64,000 nucleotides of DNA from Microbotryum silenes-acaulis. Lineage: Eukaryota > Basidiomycota > Microbotryomycetes > Microbotryales > Microbotryaceae. This document shows positions 1 to 11,995 of the stretch, piece after piece. The notes under the pieces are model-generated. The model was not told where the DNA came from. It made no database searches and was given only the letters and a program-made list of their open reading frames with translations. A program made the position numbers and the translations under genes. The first letter of the stretch is position 1; each line of letters opens with the position of its first letter. Location of the stretch: contig QPFY01000015.1 in assembly GCA_003665825.1 (NCBI GenBank), positions 787,763 through 851,762 on the forward strand, in the 5' to 3' direction.

Positions 1-2599
1 GAGCCTGCAATGTGCTCTTCAAGCATGTACTTGAGCGCAGGCTGAAATCGTGAAATGTCGTACGAGTCCTCTTCGGGCCGTTGTTTGAACAGAGCCTTGC
101 GCTTTTTGCCGGAGTCTTTCGAGACGTTGATCCCCATTTGCGACAAATTGTCGACAGCGTCCATTTCGTGCAGTGCCAAGCGTGCGTGCTGGTAGAGTCG
201 CCTCCTGTCGCCTTCCGGCACGCCGTCACGGTGCATGATGTACAGGGCAATGATCCGGAGTTTGTCAGTCGAGCTGCGATGTGCTCGTCCGCTCATGTCA
301 GCTCTCGTGACAATGCGTCTATACCCTATTTTGCGTAGAGCCCAGGGCTCAGATCTTACCTTACTGATCTATCATCAAGCAGCGGAACCATCTCCTCCAC
401 TAAGGTCTTAGGTATCTTTCCTTCTGGTGTGACACCTGTGGCGCAGCACTTTGCGACAAGGGATCAAAATAAGTGGGCGGTACGGTCGGGATCGCCGAAG
501 CCCAGTACCGACATACCTGCTCCACAAACGCGGCCGAGGGCAACTTCTTCTTTTCGAACAGGTGCATGCACTTCTCCGCCATTGTCAGATGCAGCGAAAG
601 CTGAACGCATGATTGGCATAGAGTGAGATGACTTTGCACGTGCACGTTGATAGGGTACTGGCGACCCAGAACCCACCTTTTCTTTAGCTTCTCGCAGCTG
701 GGGAAGACTTGCGAGCATGTCCTTCATGTCATTCAAGCTCGTTCCTCCACTCTGACCAAACTTGCCATCGTGCTCCCCTGCATACGCTTTAAAGTCGGCG
801 ATAAGCTTGTCCAGCGCATCTTTCATGTGCATATGTCGCACTTCCGTCCACACGCTGTCCTCCTCGGTGAGAATGGCTTCCTTGTCCTCGACGTCGTTCG
901 CAGCATTGCGAAATGTGTACCTGCGACGATTGGTGACTCGTGTGGGTTACGCCAATATTCCTGGCCACTTCGTCAACTTGAGCTCACCTATACGTGCGAC
1001 CATCTTCGATGTCGAGCAGGTCGTTGCACATGGCTTGGTACGTAAACTCATGAACGAATGGCGCATACAGATCCATCGACCGGTCGGTGATGAGCAGAAC
1101 TCCGCGAGGCCGTGGGGGATCAGATATCGGCTGTGGATCGATGCAGCATCGCAAGTTCGTCAGGCCGCGGGGGGATAGAAGGCGGACAGCCCGTCAATCA
1201 CTAACCGGGAAATCGCTGTTGTCCCGAGCATACGCGTCGATCTCGGCCTGCACTCGCTCGGCCAACCGCTTGCACATGGGTTCCCCAGCGGCAGCAGCAG
1301 GCCCGAGCAGACCATGAAATGAGGAAGGCGGGCTGTAGTATCGAATCACGGGATATTCACCCAGTGTCGCCAGAGCATTGACGAGCTGAGGAAGCGAGTA
1401 ATTCGAGCCAAAGTTCAAAAATGAGTATTTTCCGTGCGACACTCGATGGAGGCCGCACATGACTGACGGTGTGACTCATGCGAGAGATCTCATAGTTCCA
1501 CCGAGCGACACTGTCGTCGACTTTTGGTCCCGGGGGTGAGAAAAGGCTCAGGAAGGCGTGCGGCGACTTGAGACTGAAGACCCGAGATTCGAGCGCTGAT
1601 GGAGACAGAGGGGTTAGGAAAGACGCTCTTGGATCTGCTTCGCACTCAGGACGCACCGTGGAGGTTGAGGTATAGCTCTTTGAGGGCCAGAAGATAGGTG
1701 TGGGGAAGCTCAGACGTCAATCTACCGACAAGTTGGTCGTCGATGCCTGCCGGAGATGTTCGCGCCGGTAAGAGGCAGGTTGGACTCCGATCGCTTTTGC
1801 TCGTCGAGAGTAGAGTCGGCAACACAAGACGGACTGACCCTCTAAAAATTGAAGGTAGGCCGAAGCGTACCGGGGAGGCTCTGCCTGTGCGCTCGAATGC
1901 GCCGGCTCGCGTTTCTTGGAGGAACGCTGCGCAGAGTTGGAGTTGGGCGACGAGTGGGGAGCAAAGTCGCGCAAAATCAGGTCCACGTTTTGTGCGGTCG
2001 GCATGACGAGGTAGATAGCCGCCAGACGGGGCTGCGGCGAACGGGGCGCGGTGATGACATCGACCTCTGTGCAAAAGCCGAGCCGAACACCGGTACGAGG
2101 GTGAGCAGGGTTCCAGTGGAGCTATGTCATTTCCAGAATGCGCTGGGCGAGTTGAAGCCAGTGCCGAGTGAGATAGATGTTGTGATGATAGATGTCGCGT
2201 ACTGCCTGTCACCCGGAGACGCGGGAGTCTGGCTTGAGCGTGAGCCCCACTCCCCACGTCCCAAGTCCCGCTGTCCCAACCCCCCTGGTGCCGTGGTGGT
2301 GGCCCACGTCGCACCGGTCGACGGCATGTGCGCTTACGTTGAACACCTTCCTCGAGGATGTCGTAGGTCGACAGCACTGAATTGAGCATCGGGCGCGTAT
2401 ACTCGTCGACGATGAGGACTTTCCACCGCGACGGTACCGACCGCAGCATCTCGAGATAGCCTGCATTCTCGATTCCAGGAGGTGGGAACTGTCAGTCCAT
2501 CGGCCAATGAACCGCCTGCGTCGCTCCGTGAACCTCGCCTGGGCAGCACGGCCCAGGGGCCAGAAATAACTCACGTTGACGCAGCAATTCGAGTAGCAT
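1..2599 (-). CDS. SEC1: Sec1/Munc18-family exocytosis protein (5' part; 3' end off the window)
   Basis: Sec1 binds SNARE syntaxin complexes and promotes vesicle fusion at the plasma membrane. Exon 1 is 25 nt (2599-2575, MLLELLRQ...) and splices at GTGAGT into an exon starting at 2460, giving RYLEMLRS then [10 protein letters not shown] and YDILEE, the usual Sec1 N-terminus. Further exons on this strand encode [13 protein letters not shown] (about 2004-1960), [14 protein letters not shown] (about 1500), SLPQLVNAL and PVIRYYSPP (1400-1330), [14 protein letters not shown] and [17 protein letters not shown] (1110-1010), then [12 protein letters not shown] (about 730) and [19 protein letters not shown] (about 570). 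The last visible exon gives [15 protein letters not shown] (about 270) and continues to base 1, so the C-terminus is missing. The EFTYQAM and MKDMLASLP motifs fit Sec1 better than Sly1, Vps45 or Vps33. At least seven short introns are implied; exact borders of internal exons were not all fixed. Confidence 0.9.
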
Positions 2600-3672
2600 T
2601 GTTGACGGGTGCCCGCACAGCGAACTGTTGAGGCGGCGGGGCGGTGGGGGGAGGGGGTTCGCTGGCCTGGGTACAAAAGCATGCCAGCGTGGCAACTGCC
2701 TGCAGCTGCCTGCGCCTGCCTGCGCCTGCCTGCGCCTGCCTGCAGCTGCCTGCGCCTGCCTGCGCCTGCCTGCGCCTGCCTGCGCCTGCCTGCGCCTGCC
2801 TGCGCCTGCCTGCGCCGCCTGCGCCCTGCCTGCGCTGCAGTGCCGGCTACGCCTGGCATCGTCGGGCCTGTGAGACAGGTCGGTGCGCGCTGCTCTGCGC
2901 TGCTGCCAGGCCCTGGTATGGTCAAGCCAGGTGGAGCCAGGTCAAGCCCTCAGGGCCTCACGCGCGAAGGGACGGCCCGACCCACACTCCCGCTCTAACA
3001 TCGACGACGTTCGATCCACAATCGAACACCGACCCACCACCCACCTCCCCCTCCTGCAGCGACTGTTCTTTGGTCGACTCGGAGCCTCTGTTACAGACGA
3101 GCACGCCCCCAGCTCGCTCATTGTTCTGGTACTCGATCCCGATCGACGCCTGGATCCCCAAGTCTCCCATTCAAACCAAAAAGTGTCGTCGTCGACCGCA
3201 CGACAAAAATGTGAGCGCATACACGCGGGGGACCTTCCCCTGCGGTCTGCTGGCGATTGGAGTTAGGCCATCTCATCTAAGGCGGGCGCTGACCGAGATC
3301 CAACCCTCTTACACACCTTGGTTCTACGTTCCATCCGAACGTACCGCCTACGCCACATTGTCCTTGTCCGACGCCCTCGCCTGACGGCCACCGTTACCCG
3401 CGCCGCGCCCATCGTTGACTCCCGTCTTCCCGCTTCCCGTCCTTGTCGTCGTTGCCTCCTTCGCACGCCGCCGATTTCGATCGACCACCGCCTCCCGCTT
3501 CCTCGGACCGTGTTCGCCCCACCGCCCTACCCGTCATCGCTACAACTGCCACTTTCCTGGTCATTGCGTCTCGTTGTCTTGACCTGGGCCTGCGTTTCTC
3601 AAACCGATTAGACAAGTCACCTCGCCCGCAGAGACTCGCGATCTCACCCGGCCGCGCCAGCTCGCTTCATCA
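2600..3672. promoter_or_regulatory. Divergent promoter region between SEC1 and eIF4G
   Basis: This 1.07-kb interval separates two genes transcribed away from each other, so it must hold both promoters and both 5' leaders. The half next to SEC1 carries a GC-rich minisatellite. The half next to eIF4G is pyrimidine-rich on the plus strand, as is common in fungal 5' leaders. Open frames here are explained by the repeat and by GC content. No TATA box was assigned. Confidence 0.6.
2696..2845. repeat. 10-bp minisatellite (TGCGCCTGCC units)
   Basis: About a dozen tandem copies of TGCGCCTGCC, with TGCAGCTGCC variants near the start and decayed copies at the end, starting about 100 bp upstream of the SEC1 start codon. 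All three frames read through it as Cys/Leu/Pro/Ala-rich strings. The unit length is not a multiple of three and no gene model uses it, so it is read as non-coding. Confidence 0.85.
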
Positions 3673-6600
3673 ATGAGCAGGACTCCCTCGGCTGCACCCT
3701 CGTTAAGCACCGCTCCAGGCTCGACTGCAAGCGGCCCCTCGGCTGCAAGTGACAAGAAGCCCTCTGGTATCAAGGCCAACGCTTACGCCGTGTCCGACAT
3801 TCCAGCCTTCCGTGCGCCGATCGCCGGCATCAATTATGCACAGGCAGCATCCAAGTCCAAGCCCTCGCCCCCGACTCTGCAGGGCAAGGATGTACCCGTG
3901 AGCGGCACTTTTGGAGGTGCTTCGCCCTTGATTCCTGCTGCAACAGCCATGGCCAACGCCGCGGCGACAGGTGCTAGCGCTGCCGTCTCATTGGCCCCTG
4001 CAGGTGGCCATATGAGGAACCAGAGCGTCAAGGTCGACGCGATCAACGTTCCCGCATCTCGAGTGAATGCGATCAGGACCGGTGCTGCTGATGGTACGTG
4101 TACTCCACCTAGGTTGCTTGAATTGGACATGGGCTCTTGGCCACTTCTCTTATAGAAACAATATTTGACAGGGGCTGACCACTCATTTCTTCCCCCCCCC
4201 CCCCCGGCAGCGATTGCATTCGGCAACGTCAACGACCGAAACGCCGTGCTGTCGTCATCACCTGCGGCACCCCCTCCGGCTTCGAATGGCAACCCGAAGA
4301 CGTTCGGAACCGTCCCCGCGGGATCTTCTCCTGTCGCAGCTGCTAAAGCGCCCATCAACCTGCATTCGTTCTTCACTGGAAGCGGGGCTGCCGTCTCGCC
4401 TGCCCCCGCATCCTCGCCGGCCCCGAGTGGCAATGATCGCCGACCGAGCCTGGGCTACGATGCATCGCGTCCCCCGCAAATCTCGAGTCCCTCCACAACA
4501 TCCCAGCATCTTTCTCAACTCTCGAGCGCATCGGCCTCCTTTGCCCCGAGGCAACAGGCACCTCCGTTCATCCCCGGGCAGCAGCAGCAGCACTCGGCTC
4601 GCCTCTCTCAAGGCAGTTTCCCTTCGCCATCGCTCCAATTCGCGCACCTGCCCGCATCCTCCTCATTCGTCCAACCCGGTTACGGGCCCAAGTCGCCTGC
4701 TATGCAGTCCGCAAATGTCGGCCAGTACAGCCCTGGGCCGAGCGGGGGCGCCTCAGCTCAGCGAAACGGATCTTTCACCGGTGCCTCGATCGTCGCAGGC
4801 AGGCCCAATGTTCCTGGCAACCGCTCTTTCGGCAACGCCGGCCCGACAAGCCCTCGCATGCAGAGCTCGAGCCTGCCTTCTCAGCAGGCACCTTATGGCC
4901 AACAGCCTAGTTGGCAGCAACCTGTGGGTTCTCACGCACTTCTCTACTTGCCTGGTGCCCGTGTTCGGTGCAGATGTTGACGTAACGTACTTTCCTGCTC
5001 TGCAGCCGTATGGACAGCAACAATATGGTTATTACGGCATGCAGTTCCCGCCACAGAACGCCTATGCGCCGTCACAGCAAGGTGGACCGAACGTATCATC
5101 TTCCCTTGCTCCTAATGGATCCTCGACCCCTGCCAACATACGGTCACCCGCGCCAGCAGCTACGGCAACTCCCGGGTTGGCTCCGTCCCCCTCGCCGTCT
5201 CATTCCCACTCTACGACGCCCACGACGCCACAGTACTCGGCTTACTCTTCGCCGCAACCTCCTGCCGCCCTTCCATCCCACCACCCCTCGTTCCATCCCA
5301 CTCACGCGAGCGCCAGCGGCACACCCCTTCGCACCTTGTCGAGTGCTGCTCACGCGCCCGAGTTTAAACCGAATGCCGATGCCGCTGTCTGGACCCCGCG
5401 CAAGAGTGCAGCAATCCAGATCCGAGATCCCAAGAAAGAGGCAGCGGCGGCCGCGGCCGCTGCGACGGCGCCAAAGGCCACCGAGGCTGCAGGTGCGAAG
5501 GCTGATAAATCCGAAGCGTCTGCGTCAGCGACGACATCACTGCCGGCGCCTAGACCTGCGAAGGATGTGACAACACCGGTGGAAGAGATAGCAAAGAACG
5601 AGGTCAAGATCTCGTCTACTGCCGAGGATAGACCCGAAACGAAGCTCGAAGTCGCAGAAGTCGCCAGTGTCAAGGACGAGCCGAAGACGGAACCCGCCTC
5701 CGCCATTACCAAGCCCGAGGTTGCAGTTGCCGTACCAACGGTGAAGATCGACGAGAAGAAGGACGAGTCCGTGACCGAGGTTGAGACTAAGTCCGCGATC
5801 GCCGTTGATGGGAAGGAGGTGATGCCAGAAGCCGAGGCCCTAGCCCAGGTAGCCGAGGCGAAGTCTGGCGATGCCAAGAAGAACAACGCTGCTGCCGCGG
5901 TTTCTACCGCCTCTTCGCCTGCGTCGGCATCACAGTCGGCTCCCGTTCGGGATGAGAGGGCTTCGGCAAGCCAGGACTTCGGTGGCGCCCTGGCCAAAGC
6001 ACGCTTCGCCGAGCAAGTCCAGCTTGGCGATGCAACTCCCGCCTCTGGCGCTCCCGCTCCGTCCGCTAACGGTGCCGTCGATGCTGTCGACGAATTGCTG
6101 GCCGCAGGTGCCTCCACAGCGGCATTGTCCGAGGCGCGCAAGATCGACGATCTCGCTTCGGTTTCATATCCTGAAGACATCCACTCGCCCAAGGCCGAGC
6201 TCAACGCCAACGCTGAATCGGGTCGCTACCGATACGATCGCGAGTTCCTCCTGCAGTTCATGAACGTATGCACGGAAAAGCCTGAGGCGTTGCCGAATCT
6301 TGAAACGATCGGGATGATAGATGCGGGCGCCGAAGCCGGTTCGAGTCGAGGCAATTTCGGAGCTGGCAACCGACGAGCGGCTATGGGCCCCCCCGCAGTG
6401 CCCGGGCGTGGCGCAGGACCGGCAGGCGGATTTGGCACACGGAGTGCGAGTGTTGGAGGCGTCGGCGCTGGGTTTGGGTCGATGGGCAGTTTTGGCCAGG
6501 CACCCCTCGGTACAAGCGAAGCTCGCTTCGCGCAGTCGTCGATGCGAGCTGCTAGTGGGGCTTTTGGCGGCGGGCGAGCAGGCAACATGTCTCGCACGAC

Positions 6601-8888
6601 AAGTCAAAGTGGTCTTCTCGGTGGTGCTTTTGTCCCGGCGGCGCCGTCCCAGACTGGCCGAATCCGCAGCGAACGAGGCAAGCGCCGCGAAGAGCCCGGA
6701 CGTGCTGGAGGTGACCGTGGACACGGCGGAGGTGGAAAGCACACGGCTGGTGACGGCTTCGAGAACGCAACGCTTGCGCCGCGAAGTGAGACTGGCTGGG
6801 TACCCACTGTTATTGGAGGCGCTCCCACGCTCGACGCCAACTCGCCCGAACTGGTGCAGCGCAAGGTCAAGGCCTTGCTCAATAAACTTACGCTGGAGCG
6901 TTTCGAGTCGATCTCCAATCAGATTCTCGAATGGGCGGACAAGAGTATCACCGAAACCGACGGCCGCATCCTCCGACAGGTTATCGCGCTCATCTTTGAA
7001 AAGGCGACCGACGAGGCGAACTGGTCCGAGATGTACGCCCGGCTGTGTCGCAAATTGATGGAGACGGTCTCGATGAGCATCAAGGACGAGTCGGTCAAGA
7101 GTGCCGATGGCTCCTTTGTTGTCGGCGGCGCCTTGTTCCGCAAATATTTGCTCAACCGGTGCCAGGAGGATTACGAATCGGGATGGAAGCTGAAGGAGAC
7201 AGCAGCGGCAGCGGCGGCTGGCAAGGCGGCTGATGACAACGCCAAGAAAGATCTGAATGAGCAAGCCGAGAAAGAAGCCAAGGAAAAGGGAGAATCCGAG
7301 CCCTCGAAAGAGGCTGAGCTGCTTTCCGAGGAATACTATGCCGCGGCGAAGGCGAAGCGACGAGGACTCGGTCTCGTCCGATTCATCGGCGAGTTGTATC
7401 GATTGCAGATGTTGACGGAACGCATCATGCACGAGTGCATCAAAAAACTTCTGGCCAACACGGACAACCCAGACGAGGAGGATGTCGAGTCGCTGTGCCG
7501 ATTGCTGACGACCGTCGGTAAGCACCTCGACAATGCGAAGGCGAAGCAACACATGGACATCTACTTTCAGAGGATGCACACGATTGCCAACAACCCAAAG
7601 ACACCGTCGCGCATGCGCTTCATGATCCTCGACGTCGCTGATCTGCGATCGAATCACTGGCAACCCCGCCACGACTCCGCCGGCCCCAAGCTCATCTCCG
7701 AAATTCACTCCGATGCACAACGGGCCGCCGAGGAGTCGAGCCGAAGAGTGGCAAGCTCAGGCGGCAAGGGTCTCCCCCGGCTCAACGATCAGTTGTCGCG
7801 ACCCAACTCACGGCGGGGGCAAGGCCGTGATGGCATCAGTGCTCCCGCAGCGGACGGTTGGAGCCAACCCGTTCCTCAACGGCCTGCCAAGGCTGGCGAT
7901 CTCAGTGCTTTCGGCAAGACTCGAGAGAATGTCGCTCCGTTCACGTTTGGCCCTACTGGTGCCTTTGCCGCCAAGGCCAACAAGGCCAAAGAAGCTGCGC
8001 GTCCTGCCACACCGAGCAATCCTTTCGCTCTGCTCAGCGGTGGGGGTTCAGATTCTGCTGCCGAAGCCTCTACCAGTCAACGACCCAAGCTCAATTTGGC
8101 GCCAAGGACGAAGCCTTTGGAAGGAGAGTTGTCTGCACAAGCCGACGGGACTCAGAGCGAGGACCTTGCCGTAGACGGGGATGAGCATGCCGAAGAGAAG
8201 GATGAAGACGAAGATGATGGTGCCATCGATCCTAACGCTATCAGCATGTCCCGGGCAGAAGCGGAGCGACGGTCAGGCAACAGTGTCAAGGAGGTCAGTT
8301 TTTTTTGTGGTTCTGGCTTCTGCGGACACGACCTTGCGTGTTGACCCCCTACTTGCCTCGTGTCCGGTCACAGTTCTTCTCGGTCAAAAATATTGCAGAA
8401 GGGACAGCATCGGTCGAAGCCTTGCCATCAGAGTACCGAGGCATCCTCATCGCTGCCTTGGCCGACGCCGCCGTCGACAAGAAAGCCGATGATGTCAACA
8501 TTACCCGCCAGCTCTTTTCGGATGTTTCGACCAAAAACATCGTGCGACATCAAGTCATGCTCGACTCGCTTCAGACACTCGTCACAGGTCTTATTGACCT
8601 ATCGGTCGATGTCCCCAACATTTATACCTTTGCCGTGAGTATGAATGCAGCACGAATGGTGAACAGGTGCCCTCATCCGAGGTTTCAAGTAGCTGATTCC
8701 CTTTCCTCTTGTTCTTGGGTGAATTACGCTCTTCACAGGCATCGTTGCTCATGGGCGCACAAGCAACACGGGAAGAGGTCGAGACCATGGCACAGAGCAT
8801 GATTTCAGAAGAGGACGATGACGAGGAAGAGTTGGAGCGTGGGCGACAACAACTGTATGCCGCTTTCGAGAAAGCTTCAGGTGTCTAA
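3673..8888 (+). CDS. TIF4631: Eukaryotic translation initiation factor 4G (eIF4G)
   Basis: eIF4G is the scaffold of the cytoplasmic cap-binding complex eIF4F and bridges eIF4E, eIF4A and eIF3. Five exons can be placed: 3673-4093, 4211-4923, 5006-8293, 8374-8634 and 8739-8888. All junctions are GT-AG and keep one frame of about 1610 aa, the usual size for fungal eIF4G. Residues 1-780 are low complexity (Ala, Ser, Pro, Gln, then Lys/Glu/Ala). A canonical eIF4E-binding site, YDREFLL, lies at residues 788-794 and is followed by a Gly/Arg-rich RNA-binding-like stretch. The MIF4G HEAT domain runs from about 990 (VQRKVKALLNKLTLE) to about 1255 (FMILDVADLR). The C-terminal 140 residues contain a conserved helix pair (SVKNIAEGTASVEA, LPSEYRG) and an acidic end. 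The start is the first ATG of the reading frame, after a pyrimidine-rich leader. The symbol follows the yeast paralogue name. Confidence 0.93.
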
Positions 8889-9042
8889 GCCAGGAGGACG
8901 ACCGTCTGCCACCTCTTTCGTAGATTACAGCTTTCAACTTCCCTCGCTTTACATAATTCAGTCTTGAGTTCACACTCTAGGTGGACCTTTGATGGGTACA
9001 GCGCTCGATCGAGGCGATTGAGCACGAGCTTGGCTATTCAGA

Positions 9043-10246
9043 TCACTGGGAGTCTGTATCAACAAAGAAGTGGCAGCGATAGTGCTTGAGCTCCTCGATG
9101 CTGTCTCGGATATCGGACATCGCTCTGAAACAACAGCAAATAATTTAACTAGGCGTTCGATCACAACCAGGGGACAACAGTCGTTGAAAGTGGGCGGATC
9201 TCGAGGGAGTGAAGACGGACTCACCTGTGCTGTGAATCAGACTTCTCCTTGGGCGGTTTAGGCGCCGACGGGTACCATTGTGCAACGAGAATTTTGAGCG
9301 AGCTGACGTCGACGATGCGATAATGCAGCGTGGATGACAGGGACGGAAGGTCCTTTCTGATAAAACCCCTAGTTTGCGTCAGAATGCAAAGCGTGGCTCA
9401 GCCTGGAGCATGATTCCATGATCAGTTTGGCCAAAACTCGAATGACGAACAAGTCCACATGGACCGAATTTCCTGCGATCACAGCCGGGGCATCAAAGTG
9501 CCGGGTCACGTAGGCCCTGCACGCAGCGTCGACGTCCTTGATCGAATGGGGCGAGTCGAGGCAAGCTTTCGTCAAGCCCGTCTTTCCATGCTGCTTGATG
9601 CACCTGCATTTGATGCTCGTAACCTTACATCAGTACCGGTGCCACTTAACACCGATGGCGACCGCTTCGTCACGTGATGCAAGGCGCACAGCTCTGACTT
9701 CACGGGCGACTGACCAATCGACCATCGAGTCTAGTACGTGGCTGTGGGAGAAGAAGATCAGGACGCAGGCACGGCGCGGAACCCATTCTTAGGGTTCGCG
9801 AAGATGCTTGTACGCATGCGCACCGCTCGGTCCGGACGATCATCTCGAGGCCTTCATCAAGTGGCCGCAGGTCGCTGTCGGTAGCGATCATGGCGATCTA
9901 CAATGGGCGAGTACTGGACGAATTTAGGCATGTGTCATGTCTGTGCCGGCTGAGTGCAGTCCTGCGGAGCTCACCTCTAGTATCCGGTCAGGTTGGAATG
10001 TTTCGCCTTGGCCGAGCGTCGGCGGTGGGAGGTAAGGGTTGAGCCCTGTCATCTCGCAATCTGATCCATAGAGTGGTGGTGAACGAGCAGAGTCAGTCGC
10101 ACATCCTCGGTACTCTAGAGTCGTATGTTGTCCATCTATCGGCATCCCTGCGCCTGCGGTGGACCACATTTGATTACCTGCAGGACTGAGATGGACCACT
10201 GACCGATCCATAACAAACGACCTTGGCAGGGGCCTGAAGGGGACAT
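9043..10246 (-). CDS. REX2: Oligoribonuclease / REXO2-type 3'-5' exonuclease
   Basis: DEDDh-family exonuclease that degrades 2-5-nt RNA, usually mitochondrial and cytosolic. Exons read from the minus strand: 10246-10204 (MSPSGPCQGRLLWI), 10060-9975 (DCEMTGLN...DRILE), from 9897 (IAMIATDSDLRPLDEG), a short exon ending at 9715 (HVLDSMVDW), from 9603 (CIKQHGKTGLTKACLDS ... AGNSVHVD), then FIRKDLPSLSSTLHYRIVDVSS, and the last exon MSDIRDSIEELKHYR with stop at 9045-9043. The Asp codon of DCEM is split by intron 1. All five DEDDh residues are present: D and E in DCE, D in NSVHVD, D in RIVDV, and H/D in the HRAMSDIRDS helix. Length is about 200 aa, normal for the family. Seven exons in 1.2 kb is very intron-dense. 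An alternative ATG at 10211 lies inside intron 1 and is rejected. Confidence 0.9.
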
Positions 10247-10764
10247 GAGGACCTCGAAGTTGTCCTGGGTCAAAACTCCACGACTCTAGGCCGCTGCCAG
10301 TGATGCTTGATGTAAGCGGTGTAGTGTTTAGGATAACGACGCCGATGACCGCGCTTTCTTGCGCGGTGGCGCCTGATCCAGGTCATGCAGGGTCATGCAG
10401 GCTAGTGCAGGCTCATGCGGCCCCGGCCACTGTGGCGCGCCAGATGGGTACATTCCAGCGGCGGCCTTTAGGCCAGCTTCGTTATACGATGACGGGATTG
10501 GAGCCCCGAAAAGATCCCAAGCAGCTTTGTGCTTTGAATAGAGCCCTGAAAACGACAGGACAAGTCGTGCTTGGCCCAGGCACAGATTCGGATTCGAACC
10601 GTTTGGGGTTGCGCAAAACTCGCTCTAAAAGGTCATCTGGCCGCACAAAATGTTTTTCTTGCAACATTTGTCAAAAAAATAAAATGGTACTCATGATGAT
10701 GATTGTGGGGGGTGGGTTCCAACGTTCCGACGGTTGTCGACGGGTTGCCGCGGGAAACGTCGAC
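10247..10764. other. Intergenic region between REX2 and GNA1
   Basis: About 520 bp between the 5' end of REX2 and the 3' end of GNA1, holding the REX2 promoter. It contains a short GTCATGCAGG-type direct repeat near 10380-10425. A plus-strand open frame of 160 codons (10300-10782) has no recognisable composition or motif. No gene is supported. Confidence 0.5.
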
Positions 10765-11605
10765 TCAGTCCGCCCCCGTTAAAGGTTCAATCTTGTACCT
10801 GGACATCTCGACGCCCTTGTTCTCATATCTGTGTCGCGCTAAAATCTTTTAGACACAGAAAGCTCCACGAAGGCCCATCGATGTTGCTCACCCGCATTTG
10901 GCGTAGAATGCTGAATCGCTCGAGAATGTAGGAGTATCAGCTCGGAGAGAAAGACGTTTCCGGGTTCAACAGAAAGGGTTTCTTTTGCGCCTTACCTACG
11001 TTTTTGGGATCACAGTCGAGGATGGACTGTGGTCAAAAGTTCGGACACCTACTTGTCAGAACGCGTTGCTGCCACTCGAAGCTGCCTAGCAGCGTGTGAA
11101 GCGACTTGAAGCAGGATGCGTCAAATCTTGGCTGACTGACTTTGTAGCAGCCGAGCTCCTCGCTCAGGGTTGACAAGGCAGAGATGAGAGTCTTGCCTAG
11201 GCCTTTTCCCTGCTGTGATGGCGAGACTGAAATGTCCTCAATGTGCCCGACCATGCCCGCGCTGCGCAAGAATTTGCGTTCGACAACCAGAGTCCCCGTC
11301 GCGACAAGCCGGTCCGCTGCGGTGTCGACGATCACGAGCGGGTAGTAGGTCGCCTGTGTGTGCTTCATTTCGTAGAATCGATCTGACCACGCTCGAGCTC
11401 CAATGTCGGGCGCGAAGGTCAAGGTCGACAATAGCTCCAAGTGCCCTTTGACGTAGTCCGAAGCGCACAGCGGTCGAAGCTTCAGGCCCATCGCGACGAC
11501 GGGTTCCACCAGAGATGTTGGCAAGCAAGCGAGGGAGGCTTCGTCAAAAGCATACTCAAATTCTGCAATTGAACTCGATGCCATTATGAGCTGACACGTG
11601 GCCAC
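10765..11605 (-). CDS. GNA1: Glucosamine-6-phosphate N-acetyltransferase
   Basis: A GNAT enzyme that acetylates glucosamine-6-phosphate with acetyl-CoA on the path to UDP-GlcNAc for chitin, N-glycans and GPI anchors. Four exons on the minus strand: 11605-11141, 11026-10996, 10910-10892 and 10828-10765, which together are exactly 193 codons including the stop. Exon 1 holds LKLRPLCASDYVKGHLELL, GTLVVERKF, the motif GHIEDISVSPSQQGKGLGK (acetyl-CoA pyrophosphate loop) and ELGCYK. Two tiny exons complete ILDCDPKNVAFYAKCG, and the last gives YENKGVEMSRYKIEPL and the stop. At 192 aa it is slightly longer than yeast Gna1 because of the N-terminus; a second ATG at 11584 is possible. The 19-nt and 31-nt exons are easy to miss: without splicing the frame ends at 11033 with an unrelated tail. 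Confidence 0.93.
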
Positions 11606-11995
11606 TGGCGTGGTCGCCGAGCGCCTTTGACGCGAACACGACGCGAGGTTGGAAATGTGCGGGGCGAACGGTGGACCACTAGAGCGCAGGAGGCGACAGA
11701 AGGCGAGGAATAGGGGAGAGTGAAACCGTCACCTTGGTACAGTTCTTTGCAACAAGGAGTGTCACCTTCTCCGGGATGCAAGCCACGCGAGGAGAGTCTG
11801 GATCTGGGGCGAGTCTAAGCTCATCAAATCCCCTGGGAGGGGCTCACACATCAGCGGCGCGTCTGGCAGCGTCTGGCCCGGTTGCGCACCGAATTCTCCA
11901 GTGGGCCAAAAAAGGGTGGTTTACTGTATCATGGCAAGTATTGTATAACTGTTCACACCAGTGAAGTTCTAAGCTCGTCTCGATTAAAAAACATT
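11606..11995. other. Divergent intergenic region, GNA1 / unknown gene
   Basis: About 390 bp between two divergent genes, expected to hold both promoters. A few short open frames occur on both strands with no recognisable domain. Upstream exons of the next gene could lie here. Confidence 0.4.

Noticed and set aside
2609..3384. Plus-strand frames of Cys/Leu/Pro/Ala repeats
   Set aside because: Produced by the 10-bp minisatellite, open in all frames; the region is the SEC1-eIF4G promoter.
5350..6210. A 286-codon minus-strand frame rich in Ser/Ala
   Set aside because: Antisense shadow of the Ala/Glu/Lys-rich low-complexity part of eIF4G.
10030..10211. Apparent frameshift before DCEMTGL in the oligoribonuclease gene (LWI in another frame)
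   Set aside because: An intron 10203-10061 with consensus ends joins RLLWI to DCEM with the Asp codon split, so no lesion is needed.
10570..10610. CGGTTCGAATCC on the minus strand, a perfect Pol III B box, suggesting a tRNA
   Set aside because: The T-stem does not pair and no D-arm, anticodon arm or acceptor stem is found upstream.
11033..11140. GNA1 C-terminus reading ...KVSQPRFDASCFKSLHT
   Set aside because: This is read-through of intron 1; splicing restores ILDCDPKNVAFYAKCG and the normal end.
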